NCBI GenBank assembly: GCA_003230535.1
Contig: QIEW01000337.1
Location: 1 to 11,655, forward strand
Origin: a bacterium
Lineage (GTDB): Bacteria; SZUA-182; SZUA-191
Length of the DNA stretch: 11,655 nucleotides
Direction: 5' to 3'
The notes beneath the pieces were generated by a model, which saw nothing but the letters and a program-made list of their open reading frames with translations, ran no database searches and had not been told where the DNA came from. The number at the start of each line of letters is the position of its first letter. Position 1 is the first letter of the stretch. The position numbers and the translations under genes are program-made. Positions 1 through 7,198 of this stretch are shown here, in pieces.

Positions 1-1
1 C

Positions 2-1183
2 TTAGGCGGGCATCCCCGATCTGTTTTTGCAGATACTGATTTGATAGTAATAAGTCCGGGAGTACCTTTAGATATACCTTCCATTGCAGAGGCCGGCACG
101 GCCGGTAAAAAGATTATCGGAGAGTTGGAGTTGGTCTATCAACTAAAAAAACCCAAAATAGTAGGTATTACCGGCACCAATGGTAAGAGCACGACCACTA
201 CACTGATCGGGCGTATTTTTAGTAATGCGGGCCGCCGCACATTTGTGGGTGGGAATTTAGGATTTCCCCTGGCAGAGGGTATAGAACAGGAAAACCAATA
301 TGAATTATGGATTGTTGAGATATCCAGCTTCCAATTGGAGACCATAGAAGAATTTAGACCCTATATTGCGGCGCTCCTTAATCTTACCCCCGACCATCTG
401 GATCGTTACTCCTCTTATGAGGAGTATAAACAAGCCAAGCTCCGCATCTTTGCTAACCAGACACCACAAGACTATGCAGTATTAAATGCCGATCAACAGA
501 TCACCTCTGAGATAAGCCCCAGGTTACGGGCCGAAAAGATTTTCTATAGCGCCTCAAGGGAGTTGTCGGTGGGGGTCATGGTTGAAGACGGGCAAATTGT
601 CAGCCGCTTAGATGTCCATGTCCGCTGGATTTGTCGGGTAGAAGAGTTGCGTCTAAAGGGTAAACATAACCTGGAGAACGCTTTGGCCGCTACAGCGGTA
701 GCCTCTTTATGCGGGATAGCGCCGGAGGTTATCCGGAATGCGCTACGGGAATTTCCAGGTCTGGAGCATCGGTTGGAGACGGTGGCTACCATCAGGGATG
801 TAAACTTCGTAAACGACTCCAAAGCCACTACGGTCGAGTCCGCCGCCAGGGCGTTAGAGAGCCTCACAGCCCCTATAATCCTGATTGCCGGAGGGAAGGA
901 CAAGGGAATGGATTATCGGCTCTTGCTGGAACCATTAAAGAGGCAGGCTAAAGCGCTCATTCTTATTGGCCAGGCCAGGGAAAAGATGCGGCGGTCACTC
1001 GGTGGTTTTAGTCCCATCTGGGAGGCGGATAGTCTGGAGAATGCGGTGGAGCTAGGCTTTAAATCGGCCGGCCCTGGAGATACCATACTTCTTTCACCGG
1101 CATGTTCAAGCTATGATATGTTTCGAGATTACGAACATCGCGGCCGGGTTTTCAAAGAAACAATACTGAAATTACTAAATTAA
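2..1183 (+). CDS. murD: MurD, UDP-N-acetylmuramoylalanine--D-glutamate ligase, 5' partial
   Basis: Cytoplasmic Mur ligase that adds D-glutamate to UDP-MurNAc-L-Ala using ATP. The reading frame is open from base 2, where it reads LGGHPRSVFADTDLIVISPG, so the first roughly 60-70 residues (N-terminal Rossmann domain) lie outside the window; a start at the TTG at base 41 would cut into the conserved ISPGVP segment. About 393 residues are visible, against about 450 for the family. Seen in order: ATP-binding P-loop GTNGKSTT, the central-domain motif NLTPDHLDRY, KGKHNLENALAA, the C-terminal domain motif NDSKATT, AGGKDKGMDY, and the closing LSPACSSYDMF...RGRVF block. All key Mur ligase motifs are intact. 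It is followed not by ftsW directly but by a 375-bp gap carrying a mobile-element-like repeat. The family assignment is secure. Confidence 0.97.
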   Translation, partial: LGGHPRSVFADTDLIVISPGVPLDIPSIAEAGTAGKKIIGELELVYQLKKPKIVGITGTNGKSTTTTLIGRIFSNAGRRTFVGGNLGFPLAEGIEQENQYELWIVEISSFQLETIEEFRPYIAALLNLTPDHLDRYSSYEEYKQAKLRIFANQTPQDYAVLNADQQITSEISPRLRAEKIFYSASRELSVGVMVEDGQIVSRLDVHVRWICRVEELRLKGKHNLENALAATAVASLCGIAPEVIRNALREFPGLEHRLETVATIRDVNFVNDSKATTVESAARALESLTAPIILIAGGKDKGMDYRLLLEPLKRQAKALILIGQAREKMRRSLGGFSPIWEADSLENAVELGFKSAGPGDTILLSPACSSYDMFRDYEHRGRVFKETILKLLN

Positions 1184-1226
1184 GACCCTTTGATTATAAC
1201 AGCTAATTATTAAATAATTTCCCAGT

Positions 1227-1346
1227 GAGCCTCTTGCAAAAGTGCCAGGGCGGTGGCCCTGGCCTACCCTATATGGGTAGTGTTGGGGCCACTGCCCCAA
1301 CATATTGTATGGCTAACTTTTTTAAAATGACTTTTGCAAGAGGCTC
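1227..1346. mobile_element. MITE-like element with 17-bp terminal inverted repeats
   Basis: The left end GAGCCTCTTGCAAAAGT (1227-1243) is matched perfectly by its reverse complement at 1330-1346. The tetranucleotide CAGT stands directly outside both ends (1223-1226 and 1347-1350), as expected of a target-site duplication. The 120-bp body has no coding capacity and contains three consecutive perfect hairpins: GCCAGGG/CCCTGGC (1244-1263), CTACCC/GGGTAG (1264-1280) and TGTTGGGG/CCCCAACA (1281-1302). This is the anatomy of a non-autonomous miniature inverted-repeat transposable element. The parent IS family is not identifiable from this sequence alone. Confidence 0.82.
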
Positions 1347-1485
1347 CAGTGCTTTGATTTAGGCGACGGTAGTTAGTCACCCGGATTATTCATAAATCTA
1401 CGGCAAACATTGATGATGTTATTTGAATACAGCTAGTTATAAAATAACGGTCAAAAAACAAAATTTTCATACAAATTACCGAAAA

Positions 1486-1543
1486 CTCCCGTTATGGAAG
1501 CGACCAACGGGAGCGTCGTGTTATAAGTCCCGAATTGTTCGGG
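1486..1543 (+). repeat. Dispersed two-hairpin repeat, copy A (ftsW leader)
   Basis: An 8-bp perfect stem CTCCCGTT/AACGGGAG (1486-1493 with 1506-1513) encloses a 12-nt loop. After 15 nt a second hairpin follows, CCCGAA-TTG-TTCGGG (1529-1543). The 16-bp core TATGGAAGCGACCAAC (1493-1508) and the second hairpin recur in inverted orientation at 5269-5317, with 18-20 nt between them in both copies. The repeat ends four bases before the ftsW Shine-Dalgarno and may influence ftsW translation (inference). Confidence 0.7.
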
Positions 1544-1546
1544 GTC

Positions 1547-1552
1547 AGGAGG
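1547..1552 (+). promoter_or_regulatory. Ribosome binding site of ftsW
   Basis: A full AGGAGG lies six bases before the ATG at 1559. It decides the start: the TTG at 1535 lies in the loop of the upstream hairpin, has no Shine-Dalgarno, and would add eight residues derived from the dispersed repeat. Confidence 0.85.
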
Positions 1553-1558
1553 AAGGAG

Positions 1559-2710
1559 ATGATCAATAAAAGACGCCATTCGTCCCCCAATAAGCTGATA
1601 ATTGACAGATTACTATTGGTTTCCACATTTATACTGATAGGAATCGGGTTGATATACAGCATTATTATAGGATCGCCACAGACCTCTCAGGCAAACTTTC
1701 CTCCATTGACAGTAGAACTGTTGGGCGTTGCCGCAGGGGTAGTTTTGATGGGGTTTTGTATGTTTATAGATTATAGAATCTGGCGGAAAATGGCTTATCC
1801 TCTATTATTACTAATTTCCATTTTATTATCTTTGGCAATCATTTCCAAATGGGTGAGTTTATCTCCGTGGTTTACTTTGATCTTTTCCGTTGGTAAATCC
1901 GGCATCCCGATCCTGGTAGGCTTGGTTTGGGTAATATATCTGGCGCGGTTGTTAGGTGAAGGTCTGGAGATAAGCCAAATTCGGATGAAGTATTCGAGTG
2001 TACTGGGACTTGGATTAGCATTAATGTCGGTACTTCTCTTTGGCATTCTCCTGGCCTGCTATCCGGTATTTAGGCCCGCATGTATACTGTTTATAATCCC
2101 TCTCAGTCTGCTGTTTGTCTGGGAATGGAGGCCTGGATATGCAATAGCATTAGTTGTGATATCCATCGTCGGTCTCTATTTTATGTTTAACGTGAAGCTG
2201 TACGGCAGCCTATCACAAATAGGAACCGTCCCTGTAGAAGAGTTTTACGGGGCGAAGACATTTCCACTTTTAGCATTGGCGCGTGGAGGATGGAACGGAG
2301 TAGTTTTAAGGGGTGAACAATCCTTTTTCTCTCCGAAATCCACCGGCTTTGTGTTGGCTGCTATCGGGGAAAATTTTGGGTTTATAGGCGCTTTGGTAAT
2401 TATTGTTTTATTCGGGTGCCTGATATGGCGTGGATTTGATACCGCCGCCACGGCCCCGGACCGCTTTGGCTGCTTTTTAGCCATTGGGATCACCGTTTTA
2501 ATTGCCTTGCAGGCAATGGGGAACATGGCCATTATCACCGGAATGCTCCCCCTAACCGGAGGCGATGTAAATAACTGTATGGGGCTGCCCTTTGTTCACT
2601 TACAAGGACTGGCGCTGTTGGTAAATATGGCTGGTGTGGGGATATTACAAAACATCCGTCAGGGCAGAATAGATCCCGCAACTACCAGAAACTGTCTGAA
2701 ACGTCGTTAA
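1559..2710 (+). CDS. ftsW: Divergent FtsW-like SEDS-family membrane protein, probable loss of catalytic motifs
   Basis: FtsW is the septal lipid II polymerase (SEDS glycosyltransferase) that works with FtsI. This 383-residue protein has the right place (between murD and murG), the right length and a matching hydrophobic profile with about ten membrane segments. It keeps scaffold segments such as DRLLLVSTFILIGIGLIYS near the N-terminus, AAIGENFGFIGALVI, and ALQAMGNMAIITGMLP near the C-terminus. The motifs that define active SEDS proteins are altered: the QPSE region reads GKSG (112-115), QPDFGT reads CYPVFRPA (167-174), HTDFIFA reads STGFVLA with Gly263 in place of the proposed catalytic Asp, and the final SYGGSS reads HLQGLA (347-352). 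The frame is intact with a strong ribosome binding site, so it is not a simple pseudogene. Family membership is clear; polymerase activity is doubtful (inference). Confidence 0.85.
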   Translation: MINKRRHSSPNKLIIDRLLLVSTFILIGIGLIYSIIIGSPQTSQANFPPLTVELLGVAAGVVLMGFCMFIDYRIWRKMAYPLLLLISILLSLAIISKWVSLSPWFTLIFSVGKSGIPILVGLVWVIYLARLLGEGLEISQIRMKYSSVLGLGLALMSVLLFGILLACYPVFRPACILFIIPLSLLFVWEWRPGYAIALVVISIVGLYFMFNVKLYGSLSQIGTVPVEEFYGAKTFPLLALARGGWNGVVLRGEQSFFSPKSTGFVLAAIGENFGFIGALVIIVLFGCLIWRGFDTAATAPDRFGCFLAIGITVLIALQAMGNMAIITGMLPLTGGDVNNCMGLPFVHLQGLALLVNMAGVGILQNIRQGRIDPATTRNCLKRR

Positions 2711-2715
2711 TTATT

Positions 2716-3837
2716 ATGAGACTCCTTATTGCAGGAGGGGGAACCGGCGGACATATTTACCCCGGGGTAGCTATTGCGCAGGAAGTATCGCGCCAAGACC
2801 AACATGCCTGCATTCTGTTTGTAGGCCAGAGGAGCGGTTTATCAATGGATATTCTCCGGCGCGAAGACTGGAGTTTCCATTCCATAAAGGGCGCCAGAGT
2901 TGCGAGTCCGACACTTAGAAGCAGGTTGGGAGCGCTGATGCGGCTCCCTTACACCTTTGGGCAGTCCTGGAAAATTGTGCATCAGTTTGCCCCGGAGGCT
3001 GTCTTTGGGTTGGGAGGCTATAGTTCCGCTCCGGTAATATTAGCAGGCTTATTTTTGGGAATTCCTTGTTATCTTCAGGAACAAAATGTCTATCCCGGAC
3101 TTACCAATCGCTTGTTTTCCTACTGGGCTGACACGGTATTTATCTCATATCCGGAGACAGCCAAATATCTGCCTGCGGCCAAGAAAACCATGCTGGCCGG
3201 TAATCCTGTCCGGTCGAAGTTAAGGGAGGCCAACAGGGAAGAAAGCCGCCGGCAATTAGGTTTGTCCCCTGAAAAATTTACGGCGCTGGTATTTGGAGGA
3301 AGCCAGGGAGCGCATAGGCTTAATACGGGAATAGTAGAAGCCCTCCCGAGCTTTACGCCATATCAGGATGAGCTGCAAATTATCCATCAAACCGGTGAAG
3401 GGGAATATGAACAAGTCAGCTCAGCATACAAAAAAGGGACAGTAGCGGCTTACATAAAGCCGTTTATCCATAACATGGCTTCAGCCTATGCCGCGGCGGA
3501 TTTGGTCGTCTGCCGGGCCGGCGCCGGCACAATTGCCGAGCTTACCTCCCTGGGGAAGCCGGCCATACTGGTGCCTTACCCTTTTGCTGCCGATGCTCAT
3601 CAACAGAAGAATGCCGAAGCTTTAACTCATGACGGGGCGGCCCAGCTTATTCCTGATGGTCGGGCTACCGGCGAACGGTTGGGATCGGCTATCATAAAAC
3701 TTATGCAGGATAGGAAAGAGCTGAGCCGAATGTCCGCCAGGAGCAAGGCCCTGGGGAAACAAGATGCCGCCGCTAAAATCGCTTCATATATACTAAATGA
3801 TGCGGGCTATGAGGCACAAGCAGAAGTGTCTGATTAA
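2716..3837 (+). CDS. murG: MurG, UDP-GlcNAc--lipid I N-acetylglucosaminyltransferase
   Basis: Peripheral inner-membrane GT28-family glycosyltransferase that transfers GlcNAc from UDP-GlcNAc to lipid I, forming lipid II. At 373 residues it has the usual family length. The N-terminal glycine-rich loop GGGTGGH is at residues 7-13 with the characteristic GHIYPGVAIA continuation. The acceptor-domain segment QEQNVYPGLTNR, the linker GNPVR, the second glycine loop FGGSQGA, and the donor-binding block CRAGAGTIAEL (266-276) followed by KPAILVPYPFAADAHQQKNA are all present. The ATG lies five bases after the ftsW stop and has no recognisable Shine-Dalgarno, so translation is probably coupled to ftsW. 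If the upstream SEDS protein is inactive, that coupling could be one reason the frame has been kept (inference). No missing catalytic features. Confidence 0.97.
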   Translation: MRLLIAGGGTGGHIYPGVAIAQEVSRQDQHACILFVGQRSGLSMDILRREDWSFHSIKGARVASPTLRSRLGALMRLPYTFGQSWKIVHQFAPEAVFGLGGYSSAPVILAGLFLGIPCYLQEQNVYPGLTNRLFSYWADTVFISYPETAKYLPAAKKTMLAGNPVRSKLREANREESRRQLGLSPEKFTALVFGGSQGAHRLNTGIVEALPSFTPYQDELQIIHQTGEGEYEQVSSAYKKGTVAAYIKPFIHNMASAYAAADLVVCRAGAGTIAELTSLGKPAILVPYPFAADAHQQKNAEALTHDGAAQLIPDGRATGERLGSAIIKLMQDRKELSRMSARSKALGKQDAAAKIASYILNDAGYEAQAEVSD

Positions 3838-3897
3838 ACGCCATTATAGTAAAGCGTAAATGATAATCGTAACTTAACAAATTGGTAATTTTGAATA

Positions 3898-5277
3898 ATG
3901 TTCGGGAAAAAGGTTAAACATATATATTTTGTTGGCATCGGCGGTATCGGGATGAGCGGAATTGCCGAGCTTCTCCTGAACCTGGGATACCGTGTAAGCG
4001 GTTCGGACTTAAAGGACGGGCCTGCCACTCTCCGGTTACGCAGTTTAGGAGCCCGGATAAATATCGGGCATGACGGCGCCAACATTAATAAGGAGTTAGA
4101 TGTCCTGGTGTTTTCCTCGGCGGTATCTGGAAATAATCCGGAAATTTTGGCGGCCCGGAAATACCTAATACCGGTTATCCCGCGGGGTGAGATGCTGGCG
4201 GAGCTCATGCGCCTAAAACATGGCATCGCGATCAGCGGCACTCATGGCAAGACCACCACTACCTCTATGGTAGCCACTGTGCTGGCATATGCTGAATTAG
4301 ATCCCACGGCGGTAATCGGCGGGCGACTGGCAAGCTTCGGCAGCAATGCCCGCTTAGGTTCAGGCGAATACCTGGTAGCCGAGGCTGACGAGAGTGACGG
4401 TTCATTCTTACATCTCTCTCCGGTAATAACTGTGGTAACAACGATTGACGCTGAGCATCTGGACCATTACCACAGTTTGGAGCGCCTTCGGGAGAGCTTT
4501 CTTCAGTTTATAAATAAAGTGCCCTTTTACGGATCTGCTATATTGTGCCGGGATGATGAAAATATCCAAAAGATATTACCAAAAGTGCACAAGCGTTACC
4601 TTACCTATGGATTAACTCATCAGGCTGACTTGGTTGCCGAAAACCTACTCCATCAGCAAAATACTTCCCGGGCTACCATTTGTTACAAGCAACAAAAACT
4701 TGGATATTTAAAACTTCCCATCCCGGGAACGCACAACATTTATAATGCCTTAGCGGCGATCGGAGTGGGATTGGAACTGGGGATAGAGTACAAGGTTATC
4801 CAACGGGCATTAGCTGATTTTACCGGAGTAGACCGGCGTTTTCAGAAGGTGGGAGAGGTCGGCCACATTCTCATAGTAGATGATTACGGCCATCATCCAA
4901 CCGAAATCAAGGCTACCTTGCGGGCCGCCAAGCAAGGCTGGGGGAGAAGATGTGTGGCGCTTTTCCAACCTCACCGTTACACGCGCACCCAACTCCTGCT
5001 GGAAGATTTTTGGGGAGCGTTTCAGGATGCTGACGTTCTCTTAATAACTAATATTTATGCTGCCAGCGAAGAACCCATACCGGGGGTAACCGCTGAGGCT
5101 ATCGTCGAAGGGGTAAGACGCTCCGGTCACCCCTGCGTCGAGTATATCCCGGAACTTAAGGATATGATACCCCGGACGCTGGAACTTCTCGAGCCGGGGG
5201 ATATGGTAATTACTTTGGGAGCAGGTACCATTGGAGAACTGCCCTGGAAGCTTAAAGCAAAGCTGGAACCCGAATAA
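3898..5277 (+). CDS. murC: MurC, UDP-N-acetylmuramate--L-alanine ligase
   Basis: Cytoplasmic ATP-dependent ligase that adds L-alanine to UDP-MurNAc, the first amino acid of the stem peptide. The 459-residue length is normal. Domain order is visible: N-terminal Rossmann fold FVGIGGIGMSGIAE (UDP-MurNAc binding), central P-loop GTHGKT (114-119), ADESDGSFL, TTIDAEHLDHY, PGTHNIYNALAA, and the C-terminal domain with VDDYGHHPTEI, FQPHRYTRT and GAGTIGEL. The ATG at 3898 opens directly into the conserved KKVKHIYFVGIGG sequence. The 60-bp gap from murG is AT-rich and shows no strong Shine-Dalgarno. The stop codon TAA sits exactly in the loop of a perfect hairpin (5269-5283) that belongs to a dispersed repeat. 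Confidence 0.97.
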   Translation: MFGKKVKHIYFVGIGGIGMSGIAELLLNLGYRVSGSDLKDGPATLRLRSLGARINIGHDGANINKELDVLVFSSAVSGNNPEILAARKYLIPVIPRGEMLAELMRLKHGIAISGTHGKTTTTSMVATVLAYAELDPTAVIGGRLASFGSNARLGSGEYLVAEADESDGSFLHLSPVITVVTTIDAEHLDHYHSLERLRESFLQFINKVPFYGSAILCRDDENIQKILPKVHKRYLTYGLTHQADLVAENLLHQQNTSRATICYKQQKLGYLKLPIPGTHNIYNALAAIGVGLELGIEYKVIQRALADFTGVDRRFQKVGEVGHILIVDDYGHHPTEIKATLRAAKQGWGRRCVALFQPHRYTRTQLLLEDFWGAFQDADVLLITNIYAASEEPIPGVTAEAIVEGVRRSGHPCVEYIPELKDMIPRTLELLEPGDMVITLGAGTIGELPWKLKAKLEPE

Positions 5278-5317
5278 TTCGGGATCATAAATATGCTCGG
5301 AGTTGGTCGCTTCCATA
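5269..5317 (-). repeat. Dispersed two-hairpin repeat, copy B (inverted, over the murC stop)
   Basis: The hairpin CCCGAA-TAA-TTCGGG (5269-5283) and the 16-bp core GTTGGTCGCTTCCATA (5302-5317) are the reverse complement of the second hairpin (14 of 15 bases) and core (16 of 16) of copy A before ftsW. The stem around the core, perfect in copy A, is degraded here. The murC stop codon TAA forms the hairpin loop, so the repeat either inserted at, or was recruited as, the end of murC (inference). Confidence 0.7.
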
Positions 5318-5332
5318 GCGGACGTCTCCCTC

Positions 5333-5348
5333 AGCCCAAACCAGGGCT
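5333..5348 (+). other. Small hairpin upstream of murB
   Basis: AGCCC (5333-5337) and GGGCT (5344-5348) form a perfect 5-bp stem with a 6-nt loop, 27 bases before the murB start. There is no T-run after it, so it is not a standard intrinsic terminator. Function unknown. Confidence 0.4.
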
Positions 5349-5375
5349 AACTGCCTTACAAAAGAAGGATGTTAT

Positions 5376-6281
5376 GTGCTGAAGGATGAGCTCCGTCGGT
5401 TATGGAAGACATTGGATTTACATTGTCCGGCGTTATTTGATGAACCGCTGGCTCAACATACTTGGTTTCAGGTGGGTGGTCCGGCTGATATGCTGGTTTT
5501 CCCCCGGACTACCGCAGAACTTCTACAATTATGGAAATTGGCGGGTGACTATGGGATACCGAAATTCATTTTAGGCGGAGGTTCTAACCTGATCGTCCGG
5601 GACGGCGGGATAAGAGGCATCGCGGTTAGTTTAAGACGGGGATTAAATAAAATGAGGGTGGAAGGCAGAGAGTTGACAGCCGAAGCCGGGGCAAACTTAG
5701 CCGGCGTGTTAAAACTGGCCCAGAGGGAAGGTCTTGCCGGACTGGAAGATTTAGCAGGCATACCCGGAACCCTCGGGGGAGCTGTTTACGGAAATGCAGG
5801 CGCCTCAGAGATAGAGATCGGACGACTGACAAAAACAGTGAAAGTCATGGAGGAAACCGCCCTAATCCGGGAACTAAATCACCAGGAATTTAGCTATCGC
5901 AGCTTTAATCTCCCTGAGGGAAGTCTGATCTTAGAAGCAAATTTTGAACTGGCTCACGGGTCAGCGGAACAAATAGAAAAGCGGATGGCGGAAAACCTGA
6001 TGCGGCGCCGAAAAACGCAACCTTTAGGGGAACACTGCGCAGGTTGTATTTTCAAAAACCCTCCCGGCTGCTATGCAGGCAGACTTATAGATGAGGCCGG
6101 CTTGAAGGGGATGGCAAAAGGTGGAGCCGCAGTTTCGACCATTCACGCTAACTTTATTGTAAATAAAGGCGGGGCAACGGCCAAGGATATACTTCAGCTA
6201 ATGGAACAAGTTAAAGAAGCTGTCGCTAACCAAAAGGGAATATCTTTAGAGGAGGAGGTGGTTGTGGTTGGAGAAGATTAA
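5376..6281 (+). CDS. murB: MurB, UDP-N-acetylenolpyruvoylglucosamine reductase (Cys at the catalytic Ser position)
   Basis: Cytoplasmic FAD enzyme that reduces UDP-GlcNAc-enolpyruvate to UDP-MurNAc with NADPH. The start is the GTG at 5376, preceded by an AAGGA-type ribosome binding site; the ATG two bases earlier runs into a stop after two codons. FAD-binding motifs ILGGGSNLIV and GIPGTLGGAVYGNAGA (P130 onward) are clear. The substrate-domain YRSF motif, GLKGMAKGGAAVSTIHANFIVN and the C-terminal LEEEV with the expected glutamate are present. The catalytic proton-donor segment, usually AGS-x-FKNP, reads CAGCIFKNP with Cys224 at the serine position. Cysteine at this site is a natural variant in some MurB lineages as far as I recall, so activity is expected. 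The 301-residue length fits the shorter type II enzymes. The 3' end overlaps ftsQ by 20 bp. Confidence 0.96.
   Translation: MLKDELRRLWKTLDLHCPALFDEPLAQHTWFQVGGPADMLVFPRTTAELLQLWKLAGDYGIPKFILGGGSNLIVRDGGIRGIAVSLRRGLNKMRVEGRELTAEAGANLAGVLKLAQREGLAGLEDLAGIPGTLGGAVYGNAGASEIEIGRLTKTVKVMEETALIRELNHQEFSYRSFNLPEGSLILEANFELAHGSAEQIEKRMAENLMRRRKTQPLGEHCAGCIFKNPPGCYAGRLIDEAGLKGMAKGGAAVSTIHANFIVNKGGATAKDILQLMEQVKEAVANQKGISLEEEVVVVGED
6250..6258 (+). promoter_or_regulatory. Ribosome binding site of ftsQ inside murB
   Basis: AGGAGGAGG lies within the last codons of murB. It can serve a TTG start at 6262 or another TTG at 6268; no ATG is available nearby before residue 35. The exact start is therefore uncertain by two codons. 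Confidence 0.7.
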
Positions 6282-7077
6282 GAGAGGTAAACTCAAAGGC
6301 GGAGTCAGATCTAAATCCTCCCGACAATATCGCCGCAGCCGTAAACGAACCAAAGGCTGGCTGATGAGGATCTTAGTACTCTTGCTGATTGGTCCGGCAG
6401 CATTTGGCCTATATCACGGAGTTAAGCTGGGCCGTCAGTTCATGAAACTGCCTTTGTTTGATATTAAATATATAGAGTGTTCCGGCCGGCGCCGACTTAG
6501 CGAGAGTGACATTCTAAAGCTAGCCTCCATCCAGAGCCTGAATTATTTTGATCTAAATACACAAGCAGTAGCGCAACGTTTACTTTCGCATCCATATATT
6601 TATCAAGCAGCTGTGGACAAGATATTTCCTGACACCATCTGCATTAAAATCACGGAACGAAAACCTTGGGCGCTGGTAAACTGCGGTGATTTGTATCTGG
6701 TAGATAAAAAAGGCGTGGTGTTGGAAAATCTCCAGGATAAACCTCGCTCCGGCATGACCATTATTACGGGCGGTGATGAAAAGCTTGAGGAGGGGAAATC
6801 TATTTCTTCTCCCGGGCTGAAAAATGGTTTGGAACTAATGGAGGAACTGGAAAAAGCGGGTCTTTTGCCTGATATATCTGAAATTAACATAAAACAGCCG
6901 GATTTTCCAAAAATCTACACCCTCTCCGATGACATAGAGATCTGGCTGGCTCAGGAAAAAATTAAGGAAAGATTGAAACAACTTCAACAGGTGCGGGAAG
7001 ATCTGCATGCCCGCATAAAAGAAGTGGAAGTCCTGGATCTGCGTTCTGCGGAAAACGTGATCATAAACCGTGAGTAG
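6262..7077 (+). CDS. ftsQ: FtsQ, POTRA-domain cell division protein
   Basis: Bitopic divisome protein that links early cytoplasmic components to FtsL/FtsB and the septal synthases through its periplasmic domain. The 271-residue product starts with a strongly basic cytoplasmic tail (about 12 Lys/Arg in the first 36 residues). One membrane segment follows (residues about 34-53, MRILVLLLIGPAAFGLY), then a POTRA domain (about 66-135: FDIKYIECSGRRRLSESDI to ITERKPWALVN) and the FtsQ/DivIB domain beginning YLVDKKGVVLE. The start is a TTG overlapping the end of murB, suggesting translational coupling. No ddl gene lies before it, unlike in the classic E. coli cluster. The family is well supported by domain order and neighbours. 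Confidence 0.93.
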   Translation: MWLEKIKRGKLKGGVRSKSSRQYRRSRKRTKGWLMRILVLLLIGPAAFGLYHGVKLGRQFMKLPLFDIKYIECSGRRRLSESDILKLASIQSLNYFDLNTQAVAQRLLSHPYIYQAAVDKIFPDTICIKITERKPWALVNCGDLYLVDKKGVVLENLQDKPRSGMTIITGGDEKLEEGKSISSPGLKNGLELMEELEKAGLLPDISEINIKQPDFPKIYTLSDDIEIWLAQEKIKERLKQLQQVREDLHARIKEVEVLDLRSAENVIINRE

Positions 7078-7179
7078 TCACATAAAATGTTTTTTTATGA
7101 TATAGGAAATTATAAAAGATGTTGCTAGCTAACTTGATGTAAGTGTTAGTCAAACCGGAACGACAGCAGTGCTAGTGCC

Positions 7180-7198
7180 GCGGCGCAGCCGCTTTTTT
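7180..7198 (+). terminator. Intrinsic-terminator-like hairpin between ftsQ and ftsA
   Basis: GCGGC-GCA-GCCGC (7180-7192) is a perfect GC-only 5-bp stem with a 3-nt loop followed at once by six T residues (7193-7198). It sits 26 bases before the ftsA start, so transcription from ftsQ into ftsA may be attenuated here. The stem is short, so strength is uncertain. Confidence 0.6.

Larger units (their letters stand above)
1184..1558. other. 375-bp gene-free interval between murD and ftsW
   Basis: No convincing coding region is visible. From left to right it holds an AT-rich 15-bp palindrome (1205-1219), a 120-bp MITE-like element with target duplication (1223-1350), about 135 bp of AT-rich unique sequence, and a short two-hairpin dispersed repeat (1486-1543) ending just before the ftsW Shine-Dalgarno. 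These two genes are usually adjacent or overlapping in dcw clusters, so the gap looks acquired (inference). No clear -35/-10 pair with correct spacing was found. Confidence 0.8.

Noticed and set aside
1423-1443. TTGAAT and TATAAA as a promoter for ftsW
   Set aside because: The spacing is only nine bases, too short for a sigma-70 promoter; no better-spaced pair was found.
1535-1558. TTG start for ftsW at 1535, eight codons upstream
   Set aside because: The TTG is the loop of the repeat hairpin and lacks a Shine-Dalgarno, while the ATG at 1559 has a perfect AGGAGG; the extra residues come from the repeat.
5041-5316. Antisense open frame starting MEATN at the repeat and running back into murC
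   Set aside because: It is opposite to an intact, conserved MurC C-terminal domain; only the first residues, from the dispersed repeat, are of interest.
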